From assembly GCA_965208185.1 (NCBI GenBank), contig OZ242321.1, positions 868,001 to 932,000 of the forward strand: 64,000 nt of DNA. The letters run 5' to 3'. The notes below the pieces were generated by a model. The model saw only the letters and a list, made by a program, of their open reading frames with translations, had not been told where the DNA came from and searched no databases. Below, one piece after another: positions 23,996 to 32,258 of the stretch. Position 1 is the first letter of the stretch; each line of letters begins with the position of its first letter. The position numbers and the translations under genes are program-made. This DNA is from UBA2991 sp009841435 (GTDB lineage: Bacteria; Chloroflexota; Dehalococcoidia; Tepidiformales; Tepidiformaceae).

Positions 23996-25036
23996 CTACG
24001 CGGGGCTGTCCTCGATCCGGCGGTACAGGGGAGTGCGCGTCAAAGCGCTCTTGATCGCGATCTTCAGGAAGGCGAAGCCCATGGGGTTGAGGCCGCGGGT
24101 GCGCATGGAGCCACGCCTGATGGTGATGTCGTGCGGGGCGAGCTCACCGGCGCGCTCGTAGTGGCGCTCGGCATCGTCATCGTGGCCTTCGCGGGAGAGC
24201 CACCACGCCAGGGTGAACTCGGCGCGCGCCTCCTGCTCGGCGGCGGTGGGGAGATCCTGGTGCTTGCGGACCTCGGACGGCGTCAGGGCGGGGGCGTCAC
24301 CGCGCACCCAGGCGCGCAAGCGCCGGAGGTGGCGTTTGGAATCCAGGCCCGTCAGCAACTTGAACCGGTTGGAGGCAAAGGAGGCGTCGTTGGGGCGGGC
24401 GATGCGACCTTCCTCGTCGATCCAGACGACGGTGGGAACGTTGATCATGCCGTAGAGGTCGGGCACGAGGTGCTCAATGTCGATGAGGCTGGGGTGCTTG
24501 GGACTGGCCTTTTCGATCCAGGGCCGGGCGTCCTCAGGCGACCGCTCAATGCCAACCGTGATGACGGTGAAGCCCTCATCCGCGAGCTCTTCATACAAGG
24601 ACTGCCAGACCGGCAGATCGTAGCGGCAGCCTCACCAGGAGGCGTAGGCGACGAGCAGCACTTTCTTGCCGCGCTCGTCGCTGAGGGAGTGGAGATTGCC
24701 AGCGAGGTCGGGGAGGGTGAAGTCGGGAGCATCAAGGGAGTCGAGGGCCTCGGCCCGATCGTGGTGCGAGGCGCCGAGTGAGGCGACGGCGTGCTCTTCT
24801 TCGGTGACGAGGGGCCGCTGGAGGGCATCGGCCAGCACGCCGAGGTCGAGGCCGTCCTCACGAACGAGGTCAGCCTGGTCGACGGGGATGCACATGTAGC
24901 CCTGGCAGAGGCCTTCGGGCTTCAACTCCCAACCGAGCAGGCTCTCGACTTGTTCGGGGGAGATGGTGGGGCGAGCAAGGTCGGCGACGGAGATTTCGTC
25001 TACGCGGCCATCGTGCAGGAGGGTCAGTGTAGGCAT
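23996..25036 (-). CDS. Redoxin/TlpA-like selenoprotein (copy A), Sec at TGA 24632-24634
   Basis: 346 aa if TGA codon 135 is selenocysteine. Same three-part structure as copy B: N-terminal domain with CQGYMC (Cys44, Cys49), redoxin domain from APDFTLPDLAGNL through LLVAYASW-Sec-GCRYDLP to INVPTVVWID, and a TPR-like tail (FTLAWWLSREGH, RAGELAPHDITIRRG). The hairpin at 24602-24616 is identical in sequence and distance to that of copy B, although the codon just before it differs (GAT for GAC). Start ATG 25036, TGGAG 9 nt upstream. tRNA-Ser lies upstream on the same strand. Clearly a tandem duplicate of copy B that has diverged in the C-terminal third. Confidence 0.85.
24602..24616 (-). promoter_or_regulatory. 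SECIS-like hairpin of selenoprotein copy A
   Basis: CTGCC-GGTCT-GGCAG on the minus strand, beginning 15 nt after the TGA, identical to copy B. Confidence 0.75.
24632..24634 (-). other. Selenocysteine codon (recoded TGA), copy A
   Basis: TGA in frame between Trp and Gly-Cys at codon 135, equivalent to codon 136 of the neighbouring paralog. Confidence 0.82.
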
Positions 25037-25069
25037 GAGTAATAACTCCAGAGACAGCAGCCAGGTCGG

Positions 25070-25075
25070 ATTCTA
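25070..25075 (-). promoter_or_regulatory. -10 box of selenoprotein copy A
   Basis: TAGAAT inside CGCCCCGTAGAATCCG, shared with the promoter of copy B; about 33 nt before ATG 25036. Confidence 0.6.
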
Positions 25076-25109
25076 CGGGGCGGGAATTGCGTGCGGTGTA
25101 AGCAAAACA

Positions 25110-25198
<89 letters not shown>

Positions 25199-25205
25199 TC
25201 GTTCG

Positions 25206-25211
25206 ATTGTA
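25206..25211 (-). promoter_or_regulatory. -10 box of tRNA-Ser
   Basis: TACAAT, 7 nt before the mature 5' end of the tRNA. Confidence 0.5.
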
Positions 25212-25302
25212 GTGCCGGATGGGCGGAGCCGGAGTTAGCAGTCACCACCGGAGAGTGCTAAACTGCCGGGGTCAGACTTCCGCTCAGCCTGGACGGACTC
25301 CC

Positions 25303-25602
25303 GTGCCCACCTACGAGTACCACTGCGAAACCTGCAAGCGCAGATACGACCTGCGCGAGGGATTCGACGCGCCCAGCAGCCACCCCTGTCAGCGCTGCGA
25401 CGAGGGCACGGCGACGCGCGTTCTGCACGCGCCCACGGTCGTCTTCAAGGGCAGCGGCTTCTACGTGAACGACAGCCGCAAGTCGGAGAAGAGCACCAGC
25501 TCGAGCGAAAAGACGATGAGCCTGCCCAGCGACTCCGGCAAGAGCGACAGCAAGAGCAAGGGCAAGAGCGCGAAGTCCAGCAGTTCCTCCTCAAAGGACT
25601 AG
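25303..25602 (+). CDS. FmdB-type zinc-ribbon protein
   Basis: 99 aa, start GTG 25303. Zinc ribbon of the FmdB/CxxC_CxxC_SSSS family: PTYEYHCETCKRRYD (first Cys pair ~8/11) and HPCQRCDEG (second pair ~30/33), then ATRVLHAPTVVFKGSGFYVND. The remaining 45 residues are a Ser/Lys-rich, probably disordered tail, which is usual for the family. Function unknown; proposed regulatory role in homologues. A TAAACT -10 candidate lies at 25259-25264. Confidence 0.85.
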   Translation: MPTYEYHCETCKRRYDLREGFDAPSSHPCQRCDEGTATRVLHAPTVVFKGSGFYVNDSRKSEKSTSSSEKTMSLPSDSGKSDSKSKGKSAKSSSSSSKD

Positions 25603-25608
25603 CACCGC

Positions 25609-26073
25609 GTGCGGGCCCTCGTGCAGCGCGTGAGCCGTGCGAGCGTGCGCGTGGACGGCGAGGTCACTGGCGCCATCGAGAACGGCTTCCTGGTGCTGCT
25701 GGGCGTCACGCACGGCGACGACGAAGCGGTTGCGGATGCGCTCGCGCGCAAGGTCACGGGGCTGCGGGTGTTCGAGGATCCGGACGGGAAGATGAACCTC
25801 GACCTGCCGGCCGTGGGCGGCGCCATGCTCTGCGTCAGCCAGTTCACCCTCTACGGGAACGTGAGGAAGGGTCGGCGACCGTCGTTCACGGAGGCAGCGG
25901 AGCCCGAGCGGGCGGAGGCGCTCTACGAGCGCTTCTGCGCGACGGTCGAGGGGGAGGGCGTGCGGTGCGAACGGGGACGCTTCGGCGCGCACATGGAGGT
26001 CGAGAGCGTGAACGACGGGCCCGTCACGCTGCTTATCGACAGTGCCGACCTGGAGCGTCCGCGCCGCGCTTGA
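25609..26073 (+). CDS. dtd: D-aminoacyl-tRNA deacylase
   Basis: 154 aa, removes D-amino acids (and Gly from tRNA-Ala) mischarged on tRNA. MRALVQRVSRASVRVDGE opens the protein, the active-site SQFTLYG is near residue 80, and VNDGPVTLLIDS, equivalent to the NxGPVT motif, is near 138. Dtd usually has a Gly-cisPro pair in this motif, and it is kept. Start GTG 25609, 6 nt after the zinc-ribbon gene, and followed by proS, so aminoacylation functions cluster here. Confidence 0.95.
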   Translation: MRALVQRVSRASVRVDGEVTGAIENGFLVLLGVTHGDDEAVADALARKVTGLRVFEDPDGKMNLDLPAVGGAMLCVSQFTLYGNVRKGRRPSFTEAAEPERAEALYERFCATVEGEGVRCERGRFGAHMEVESVNDGPVTLLIDSADLERPRRA

Positions 26074-26103
26074 CCGGAGCGATGGGGCGGGGAGAGTAGG
26101 TCT

Positions 26104-27810
26104 ATGACCGTATCGACGCGGATGAGTCGCTACTTCCTGAAGACGCTGCGGGAAGCGCCCGCCGAGGCGGAGCTGCCGAGCCACCGGCTGCTGCTGCGCG
26201 CGGGGCTGGTGATGCCGCTGGCAGCGGGGCTCTACTGCTTCACCCCCCTGGGGTGGCGCGCGATGCGCCGCGTGGAGGAGCTGGTCCGCGAAGAGATGAA
26301 CCGGGCAGGCGCGCAGGAGCTGCGGCTGCCGGCCCTGCAGCCGGTCGAGCTCTGGGAACAGTCGGGACGCAACGAGATCTTCGGGGACGTGCTCTACCGC
26401 GTCTCAGACCGCCGGGAGCGGGACTTCGTGCTCGCCCCCACGCACGAGGAGGCGGTCAGCGCGCTTGCGGCCTCGCAGGTGCAGAGCTACCGCGACCTGC
26501 CCGTGACGCTCTACCAGTTCCAGCAGAAGTTCCGGGACGAGCCGCGTCCCCGAGGCGGGCTCATCCGGCTGCGGGAGTTCTGCATGAAGGACGCCTACAG
26601 CTTCGACCCGGACTGGGAGACGCTGGACGAGTCGTACCAGGCGATGTTCGACGCCTACGCGCGCATCTTCGCGCGGGCGGAAGTCCCCGCGGTGCCGGTC
26701 GAGGCGGACTCGGGAGCAATCGGGGGGAAGGACAGCCAGGAGTTCATCTACCTGAACGAGAACGGCGAGGACGAGGTGCTGCTGTGCTCCTCGTGCGGCT
26801 ACGCCGCGAACGCGGAGAAGGCGACCTTCCGGGCGGAACCGCCGGTCGCGGCCGAGCCCGCACCGGTCGAGCGCGTGGACACGCCGGGTGTGGGAACGAT
26901 CGCGAGCCTGGCGGCGTTCCTCGGAGTGGAGGAGCGGCAGACCGTGAAGGCCGTGTTCTACGCCGCCGACGGCGAGCCGGTGTTCGTCGCCATCCGGGGC
27001 GACCTCGAAGTAAACGAGACGAAGCTGCGGAACCTGCTCAAGGCAGTCGAGCTCGAGCCCATGGACGACGCCGCAGTGGCGCGACACGGGCTCGTGGCGG
27101 GGTCCGCCTCACCGGTCGGGCTGGAGGGGATGCGGGTGGTGGCGGACACGAGCGCTACGGAGGCAGTGAACCTGGTCGGTGGGGCAAACGAACCGGACGC
27201 GCACCTGCTCAATCTGAATTACGGGCGCGACTGGACGGCAACCCTCGTCGACGACATCGCTCTGGCGGAGGGGGGACACCGTTGCCTCAGCTGCGAGAGC
27301 ACGCTGGACGTGCGGGCGGGCATGGAGCTCGGGCACGTCTTCAAGCTGGGCTCGACCTACGCCGAGGCGCTCGACGTTCGCTACCTCGACGGCGAGGGCG
27401 AGCGCCATCACGCCGTGATGGGCTGCTACGGCATCGGCGTCGACCGCCTGCTGGCGGCGGTCCTCGAGGCGAACCACGACGAGGACGGCATCATCTGGCC
27501 TGCGACCCTGGCCCCGTTCGACGCGCACGTGGTCGTGCTCGGGGGCGACAAGCCGGAGGTGGAGGAGGCGCTGGGCGAGCTGGAGGCAGCACTGGAGGCA
27601 GCGGGGCTGGAAGCGCTCGTGGACGACCGGGACGAGTCGCCAGGGGCGAAGTTCAAGGACGCGGACCTGCTGGGCATGCCGGTCCGCCTGACCGTGAGTC
27701 CGCGCGCGCTCGGGCAGGGCGGCATCGAGGTGCAGGCCCGGGCCTCTGGGGAGCGTGTGGTCGTGCCACTGGGAGAGGTCGTGGGGAGGATCCAGGAGCG
27801 GGGGGCCTAG
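26104..27810 (+). CDS. proS: Prolyl-tRNA synthetase (bacterial type)
   Basis: Class II aminoacyl-tRNA synthetase, 568 aa, full length for the long bacterial form with an internal editing domain. Motif 1 region RLLLRAGLVMPLAAGLY (~30-46), motif 2 QFQQKFRDEPRPRGGLIRLR (~140-159), the YbaK-like editing insertion (~250-400), motif 3 MGCYGIGVDRLLAA (~440) and a C-terminal anticodon-binding domain. Start ATG 26104 behind GGGGAGAG. It ends shortly before tRNA-Phe. Confidence 0.97.
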   Translation: MTVSTRMSRYFLKTLREAPAEAELPSHRLLLRAGLVMPLAAGLYCFTPLGWRAMRRVEELVREEMNRAGAQELRLPALQPVELWEQSGRNEIFGDVLYRVSDRRERDFVLAPTHEEAVSALAASQVQSYRDLPVTLYQFQQKFRDEPRPRGGLIRLREFCMKDAYSFDPDWETLDESYQAMFDAYARIFARAEVPAVPVEADSGAIGGKDSQEFIYLNENGEDEVLLCSSCGYAANAEKATFRAEPPVAAEPAPVERVDTPGVGTIASLAAFLGVEERQTVKAVFYAADGEPVFVAIRGDLEVNETKLRNLLKAVELEPMDDAAVARHGLVAGSASPVGLEGMRVVADTSATEAVNLVGGANEPDAHLLNLNYGRDWTATLVDDIALAEGGHRCLSCESTLDVRAGMELGHVFKLGSTYAEALDVRYLDGEGERHHAVMGCYGIGVDRLLAAVLEANHDEDGIIWPATLAPFDAHVVVLGGDKPEVEEALGELEAALEAAGLEALVDDRDESPGAKFKDADLLGMPVRLTVSPRALGQGGIEVQARASGERVVVPLGEVVGRIQERGA

Positions 27811-27842
27811 CCGCTCGCCTTGCCCCTGCCGGATGCGGTTCC

Positions 27843-27848
27843 TACGAT
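27843..27848 (+). promoter_or_regulatory. -10 box of tRNA-Phe
   Basis: TACGAT, 9 nt before the mature tRNA. Identical hexamers precede tRNA-Trp and tRNA-Leu. Confidence 0.5.
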
Positions 27849-27857
27849 GGCCTGCAC

Positions 27858-27933
27858 GCTGAGGTAGCTCAGTTGGTAGAGCACTGCGCTGAAAACGCAG
27901 GTGTCCCCAGTTCGATTCTGGGCCTCAGCACCA
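27858..27933 (+). tRNA. tRNA-Phe (GAA)
   Basis: 76 nt with encoded CCA. Acceptor GCTGAGG/CCTCAGC, D arm AGCTCAGTTGGTAGAGC, anticodon loop CTGAAAA between CTGCG and CGCAG giving GAA, and T arm CCCAGTTCGATTCTGGG. Confidence 0.97.
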
Positions 27934-27952
27934 CCCCTGCACCTGCACCGGG

Positions 27953-29293
27953 TTACTTCGCTGCGGGCGTGAGCTCCGGCGAGCGGCGGCCGCGACGGTC
28001 AACTTCCCCGAATTCCACCTCGGCCTCGCGGGTGCTGGTGTCGATGCGGCGCAGGGCGGGACTCAGGCCGAGGAAGAGGACCGCGAAGACCAGCATGAGC
28101 CCGGATGCCAGCGCCACAACGATGGGCGCCCCGAACTCCTCGGCAAGCCAGCTAATCGGGAGCGTGGCGAGTGGAGTGAGTCCGAAGGACATCATGAGCA
28201 GGCTCATCACGCGGCCTCGCACGAAATCGGGAATCAGGACCTGGATGGCGGTGTTGTTCAGCACCATGAAGATGGTGACGAATATGTCGGCGAGGAGGAT
28301 GAGCGGGAGGGCGAGCAGGAACCAGGGACTGATGGAGAAGAAGATGAGCGTGGCCCCGAACGCGAGGATGCTGGCCATCATGAGGCGTAACCGCCTGTGC
28401 GATTCGCCAACCCACGCCACGTAGACGGACCCCAGCAGCCCCCCGATTCCGGCCGCTGCGTTGAGGATGCCCAGACCCGTCTCGCCGGAATCCCAGACAT
28501 CGAGGGCGAAGACGACGAGCAGCGTCTGGAACGGCATGGCGAGCAGGGTGGGGACCAGACCGAGGAAGAGCAGGACCCGCACGGGCGGGTGCTGCCAGAC
28601 ATAGCGAAAGCCGTCGGCCATGTCGCCGAACACGGTGCGGCGCTCTTCCACGTCGTCGGGGTAGGACGGGCGAATCCGGAACATTGAGGCGAGCCCGATC
28701 ACGTAGAGGATGAGGGCGATGGCCCAGGTGTTCGGGATCCCGATGATGGAGATGAGGATCCCAGCAGCAACAGGCCCCGTGATGCGGGTGAAGTTCATCC
28801 CGCCCATCTGGAGGGCCATGGCGTTCCCGAGGCCCTGCCTGCCAACGACGTTCGCGATGATCGCCTGGCGCGCAGGCATCATGAAGGGGAAGAGGGCGCC
28901 AAGGATGCCGGTGAGTACAAGGAGGAAGGGGAAGGTCAGCTGGTCGGTGACAAGGAGGAAGTAGACGAGAGCCTCATCAATGATTACCGCGATCTGAACG
29001 AACAGGATGAGCTTGCGGCGGTCGATGCGGTCCGCAACCGCGCCGCCCAGGGGCGAGATGAGAAGCATGGGGATGGCGACGACGAAATTGACGATGCCGA
29101 GAGCGAAGGCGTTGTCGTCGGTCAGGTCGTAGGCGAGGACGGAGCGCACGAGGAACTGCGCCATCATCGCGAACATGAAGCAGAGGTTGCTGATATAGAG
29201 CCAGCGGAACTGCTCGTAGCGGAGTGAGGAGGTCAGCCGGTCCCAGGACGAGTTGTAATGCGCCTCGACCACGTGGACGCCGGAACGGGACAC
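27953..29293 (-). CDS. MFS transporter (EntS-like), separate from the tandem array
   Basis: 446 aa from GTG 29293, chosen because GGAGGG lies 7 nt upstream; GTG 29311 would begin only 1 nt after the -10 box. MFS_3 fold with about 12 helices, loop motif GGAVADRIDRRKLIL, FPFMMPARQAIIANVV and LIPDFVRGRVMSLLMM in the second half. It is a distant relative of the three genes at 34-4210, not a recent copy. Its charged C-terminal tail ends the protein. Substrate unknown. Confidence 0.87.
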   Translation of the reverse strand: MSRSGVHVVEAHYNSSWDRLTSSLRYEQFRWLYISNLCFMFAMMAQFLVRSVLAYDLTDDNAFALGIVNFVVAIPMLLISPLGGAVADRIDRRKLILFVQIAVIIDEALVYFLLVTDQLTFPFLLVLTGILGALFPFMMPARQAIIANVVGRQGLGNAMALQMGGMNFTRITGPVAAGILISIIGIPNTWAIALILYVIGLASMFRIRPSYPDDVEERRTVFGDMADGFRYVWQHPPVRVLLFLGLVPTLLAMPFQTLLVVFALDVWDSGETGLGILNAAAGIGGLLGSVYVAWVGESHRRLRLMMASILAFGATLIFFSISPWFLLALPLILLADIFVTIFMVLNNTAIQVLIPDFVRGRVMSLLMMSFGLTPLATLPISWLAEEFGAPIVVALASGLMLVFAVLFLGLSPALRRIDTSTREAEVEFGEVDRRGRRSPELTPAAK

Positions 29294-29312
29294 GCGATGG
29301 CCCTCCGCCACG

Positions 29313-29318
29313 ATTCTA
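29313..29318 (-). promoter_or_regulatory. -10 box of the MFS gene at 27953
   Basis: TAGAAT on the minus strand, 19 nt before GTG 29293, leaving room for a short leader with GGAGGG. Confidence 0.5.
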
Positions 29319-29350
29319 GCGGCTCGGCCTGGGCGATCGGCTGGGGGAAC

Positions 29351-30148
29351 TTATGTCCAGGTGCCCTTCCAGTCGGGGTCGCGCTTCTCGGCGAAGGCCC
29401 GTGGTCCCTCCACGGAGTCGGGGGACTGGCGGCGGCGGCTCTCCCAGGTGAAGACGGTCTGGGAGGCGTCGGGCAGCGCCATCTCCAGCCCGCGCATTGC
29501 CGTCTCCTTGGTGGAACGCACGGAGAGGGGAGCGCAGCTGAGAATGTCGGTGACCCAGCGGTCGACGGCTTCGTCGAGCTCCTCGAGGGGGACAACCTCG
29601 TTGACGAGGCCGAGCTCGTAGGCGCGCTGGGCGGTCATGTGGCGACCGGTGAGCATGTGGCCCATGACGGCCTTGAGGGGACCCTGGCGGGGCAGGCGGT
29701 GGACGCCGTTGGCCCCGGCGATAAGCCCGACCTTTGGCTCGGTCAGGCCGAAGCGGGCGTGCTCGGCGGCGACGACGATGTCGCAGGCGAGGGCCATCTC
29801 GAAGCCGCCCCCGAGGGCGTAACCGTTCACCCGCGCGATGATCGGCTTGTAGAGGTTGAAGCGGCTGGTAAGGCCGCCGAAGCCGGTGCCGGGCCAGCGC
29901 ACGGCTGGGCGCTCGGAGGCGGGCAGGCGTGACATCTCGGCGGTGAACTTGAGGTCGTTGCCGGCGCTAAAGGCGCGGCCGCCCTCGCCGGTGAAGACGG
30001 CGACCCAGAGGTCGTCGTCGTTGGCGAAGTCCTCCCAGACCTCATGCAGCTCGAGGTTCGCGTAGACGTGGAGTGAGTTCATCACCTCGGGGCGAGTGAT
30101 GGTGATGTAGGCGACACGGTCCTTCTTCTCGTAGCTGCAAAACTCCAC
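29351..30148 (-). CDS. Enoyl-CoA hydratase/isomerase family protein
   Basis: Crotonase-fold protein, 265 aa from GTG 30148 with CCGGAGG upstream. The oxyanion-forming loops are RAFSAGNDLK (~62-71) and ARVNGYALGGGFEMALACD (~100-118); FGLTEPKVGL (~127-136) carries the Glu at the usual catalytic position. Typical substrates are acyl-CoA thioesters in fatty-acid or aromatic degradation. No other beta-oxidation gene is adjacent, so the pathway is undetermined. Confidence 0.9.
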   Translation of the reverse strand: MEFCSYEKKDRVAYITITRPEVMNSLHVYANLELHEVWEDFANDDDLWVAVFTGEGGRAFSAGNDLKFTAEMSRLPASERPAVRWPGTGFGGLTSRFNLYKPIIARVNGYALGGGFEMALACDIVVAAEHARFGLTEPKVGLIAGANGVHRLPRQGPLKAVMGHMLTGRHMTAQRAYELGLVNEVVPLEELDEAVDRWVTDILSCAPLSVRSTKETAMRGLEMALPDASQTVFTWESRRRQSPDSVEGPRAFAEKRDPDWKGTWT

Positions 30149-30217
30149 GTTGGCGACCTCCGGGGGTGTGGGTGGCACTCTACCGTCCGCCAGCCTACTG
30201 CGCCGCCACAGCCTCGC

Positions 30218-30223
30218 TAGACT
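30218..30223 (+). promoter_or_regulatory. -10 box, leaderless promoter of a 51-aa protein
   Basis: TAGACT, 7 nt before GTG 30231. It is the main reason for placing the start there. Confidence 0.55.
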
Positions 30224-30230
30224 GGACCTC

Positions 30231-30386
30231 GTGTCGTTCCTCATCGGGCTCGTGCTGCTGCCGTTCTTCGTGTGGTCGTGGATCAAGCACGACGCCGACG
30301 AGGACGCCGCGGCAGCGCTGTCGATTGCGGCGTGGATGGTGATTGGTGTGAGCGCGATGGCGGCCATCTGGTACGCATTCGGGTAA
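30231..30386 (+). CDS. Small membrane protein (51 aa), unknown
   Basis: Predicted from GTG 30231, leaderless. Two hydrophobic helices (SFLIGLVLLPFFVWSWI and AAWMVIGVSAMAAIWYAF) flank a short acidic loop DADEDAAA. A longer reading from 30150 adds 27 polar residues but has no ribosome site. Family not recognised. It lies between the crotonase and methyltransferase genes, divergent from the former. Confidence 0.55.
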   Translation: MSFLIGLVLLPFFVWSWIKHDADEDAAAALSIAAWMVIGVSAMAAIWYAFG

Positions 30387-30437
30387 GGCGGCCGTACCGC
30401 TGGCCCGCTCCCCGGACCCGCGAGAGAATGGGTGCCC

Positions 30438-31454
30438 ATGCCCGCCACGACTGACGATCTCGAGGCCGTGAGGCTGCGCATTTACGCGCTGCAGGACGGG
30501 GCGATGCGCGCCCAAGCGCTCGCCTTCTGCCTGCGCAGCGACATCTTCGAGCGCCTGTCGAGCGGGCCGTCGACACCGGAGGAACTGGGGCTGGCGCCTC
30601 GCGTGGCGCCGGCGCTGCTCGCGTTCCTGACGAGCCAGGGGCTTGCGGAGCGCGACAAGCAGGGGCGCTTCCGGGCGACACCGGCGACCGAAGCGTTCCT
30701 GGTGCGGTCGAGCCCGCGGTTCGCCGGGGGACGCTCGTTGCTGTTCCAGGGCTTCCACGAACAGATCGGACGGCTTGGCGAGGCGCTCGGGAGCGGCAAG
30801 CCGCTCGCAGATGCCGGGCAGGCGGACATGTTCGGGGGCTTCGACGACGAGGACCGGCGCTGGTTTGCCGAAGGGATGCTCGCGAACGCCATCGCGGGGG
30901 CGGAGCACCTCCTGTGTGAGGTCGACTTCGGGCCGTTCCGGCGGCTGCTGGACGTGGGCGGCAGCAGCGGTGGCTACACCCTCGGCCTGCTGGAGGCGCA
31001 GCCGTCGCTGCAGGCGACGATCTTCGACCTGCCTGCCATGCGCCCGCTCGCGGAGGAGCGCATCGTGGAGCACGAACTTGGTGACCGCTGCCGCTTCGTC
31101 GCCGGGTCGTTCTTCGGCGACCCACTGCCGCGGGGTCACGACGTGCTGTTACTGGCGAACATCCTGCACGACTGGGAGACGGCGGAGTGCCGGCGCATCC
31201 TGGCGGCGTGCCACGACGCAATCGAACCAGGGGGTACGATCGTGGTCGTGGAGCCAATGCTGGCCGAAGACCTCACGGGGCCCGATCACGCGTCCGTCAG
31301 CGGTCTGACGATGGCGATGCTGGGAGGAGAGAACCGCACGCAATCGCGCATCGGGGAGCTGCTGGAGGAGGCGGGGTTCGGAGAGGTGTGGCGCTCGGCT
31401 ATCGGGGAGCAGAACAGCGTGGTGACGGCGCGAAAGGCGGGAGGAGGCAGCTAG
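30438..31454 (+). CDS. SAM-dependent O-methyltransferase
   Basis: 338 aa from ATG 30438 (GTG 30432 is also possible). Architecture of the plant/bacterial O-methyltransferase_2 family: N-terminal winged-helix dimerisation part (IFERLSSGPSTPEELGLAP), then the Rossmann domain with SAM motif LLDVGGSSGGYTLGLLE (~170) and IVVVEPMLAEDL. The NILHDWETAECRRIL motif contains the catalytic His. Small aromatic or polyketide hydroxyls are typical acceptors. Its stop shares a base with the next gene's start. Confidence 0.87.
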   Translation: MPATTDDLEAVRLRIYALQDGAMRAQALAFCLRSDIFERLSSGPSTPEELGLAPRVAPALLAFLTSQGLAERDKQGRFRATPATEAFLVRSSPRFAGGRSLLFQGFHEQIGRLGEALGSGKPLADAGQADMFGGFDDEDRRWFAEGMLANAIAGAEHLLCEVDFGPFRRLLDVGGSSGGYTLGLLEAQPSLQATIFDLPAMRPLAEERIVEHELGDRCRFVAGSFFGDPLPRGHDVLLLANILHDWETAECRRILAACHDAIEPGGTIVVVEPMLAEDLTGPDHASVSGLTMAMLGGENRTQSRIGELLEEAGFGEVWRSAIGEQNSVVTARKAGGGS

Positions 31455-31690
31455 TGCTCAAAGCGCCAATCTCACCGTACGTGGTGGCGGGACGCATCCT
31501 TTCGATCATCGGGATGTCGTTCTTCACGGCCGCGGGCATCCTCTTCTGCATCGGGGGGTTCTGGTACTGGGGACTGGGAGCGCTCATCGGCTTCATCCCC
31601 TTCTTCGCGCTCATCGTGGCAGTGGAGCGCTACTCGACCAAACACGGACTGATTGGCCCTGAGCCAGACCCGCCGTTCGACGACGAATAG
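31454..31690 (+). CDS. Two-helix membrane protein of unknown function
   Basis: 78 aa from GTG 31454, whose G is the last base of the preceding TAG stop. Two hydrophobic segments (ILSIIGMSFFTAAGILFCIG and LGALIGFIPFFALIVAV) and an acidic Pro-rich end (EPDPPFDDE). Family not recognised. Coupled to the methyltransferase upstream and overlapping the lipoprotein downstream. Confidence 0.6.
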   Translation: MLKAPISPYVVAGRILSIIGMSFFTAAGILFCIGGFWYWGLGALIGFIPFFALIVAVERYSTKHGLIGPEPDPPFDDE

Positions 31691-32258
31691 GGCGAGAATC
31701 GCCCTCGCCGCGCTGGGAATCGTCGCGGTGCTGGCCGCGTGTTCGGGCGACCCGGAACTGCTCGCCGATCGCGCCTGCCAGGAGGAGCACCTCCCGAAGG
31801 GGCTCGAGCGCCTGACGTTCGGGAACCTGTCCCGCAGCGAGATGGGACGCGAGGTGGGGGCGGCCCCGCTGGAGGCGGCGGGCGTCGAGGGCGGCTACTT
31901 CGCCTACTGGAAGGAGCGCCGCGGCAGCTTGGAGGACGATCCGGCCATCGAGGTCGTGTGCCAGGTCGTGGCCTTCGGAGACGAAGGCGAAGCGTCGCGT
32001 TTCGTGTCCGAGCTGCCAGCCGACGCCGACTGGCTGAGCGTCACCGTCGCGGGTGTCGCGTTGGCAGAAGGTACGGGCATCGAGGAAGTGGCGGAGGGGG
32101 AGGGGAGGGCGTTCCGGCTCGACGAGCCGGACGGGCGGGTTCGCTACGCCGTGGTCGTCGCGCGGGTCCGGTTCGTGCTGAGCGTGCACCTGGGTGGCCC
32201 CGAGGGGGAGGTGTCGGTGGAGGCGGCGGTCGCGATCCTGGAGACGATGGGTCGCTAG
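31653..32258 (+). CDS. Putative lipoprotein, unknown function
   Basis: 201 aa. The Arg-rich N-terminus, hydrophobic stretch ARIALAALGIVAVLAAC and lipobox LAAC (Cys ~29) mark a lipoprotein. The mature part is acidic with four or five beta-strand-like repeats (VVCQVVAFGDEGEA, YAVVVARVRFVLSVHL) but no known family. The start is uncertain: TTG 31653, inside the preceding gene, is the only one that keeps the basic signal n-region. It meets the transporter gene tail to tail with a 4-nt overlap. Confidence 0.6.
   Translation: MALSQTRRSTTNRARIALAALGIVAVLAACSGDPELLADRACQEEHLPKGLERLTFGNLSRSEMGREVGAAPLEAAGVEGGYFAYWKERRGSLEDDPAIEVVCQVVAFGDEGEASRFVSELPADADWLSVTVAGVALAEGTGIEEVAEGEGRAFRLDEPDGRVRYAVVVARVRFVLSVHLGGPEGEVSVEAAVAILETMGR

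Noticed and set aside
22875..25036. Two pseudogenes or four separate small genes caused by stop codons
   Set aside because: Independent nonsense mutations at the same active-site codon in two copies, with protein conservation maintained afterwards and identical SECIS-like hairpins, are far less likely than selenocysteine.
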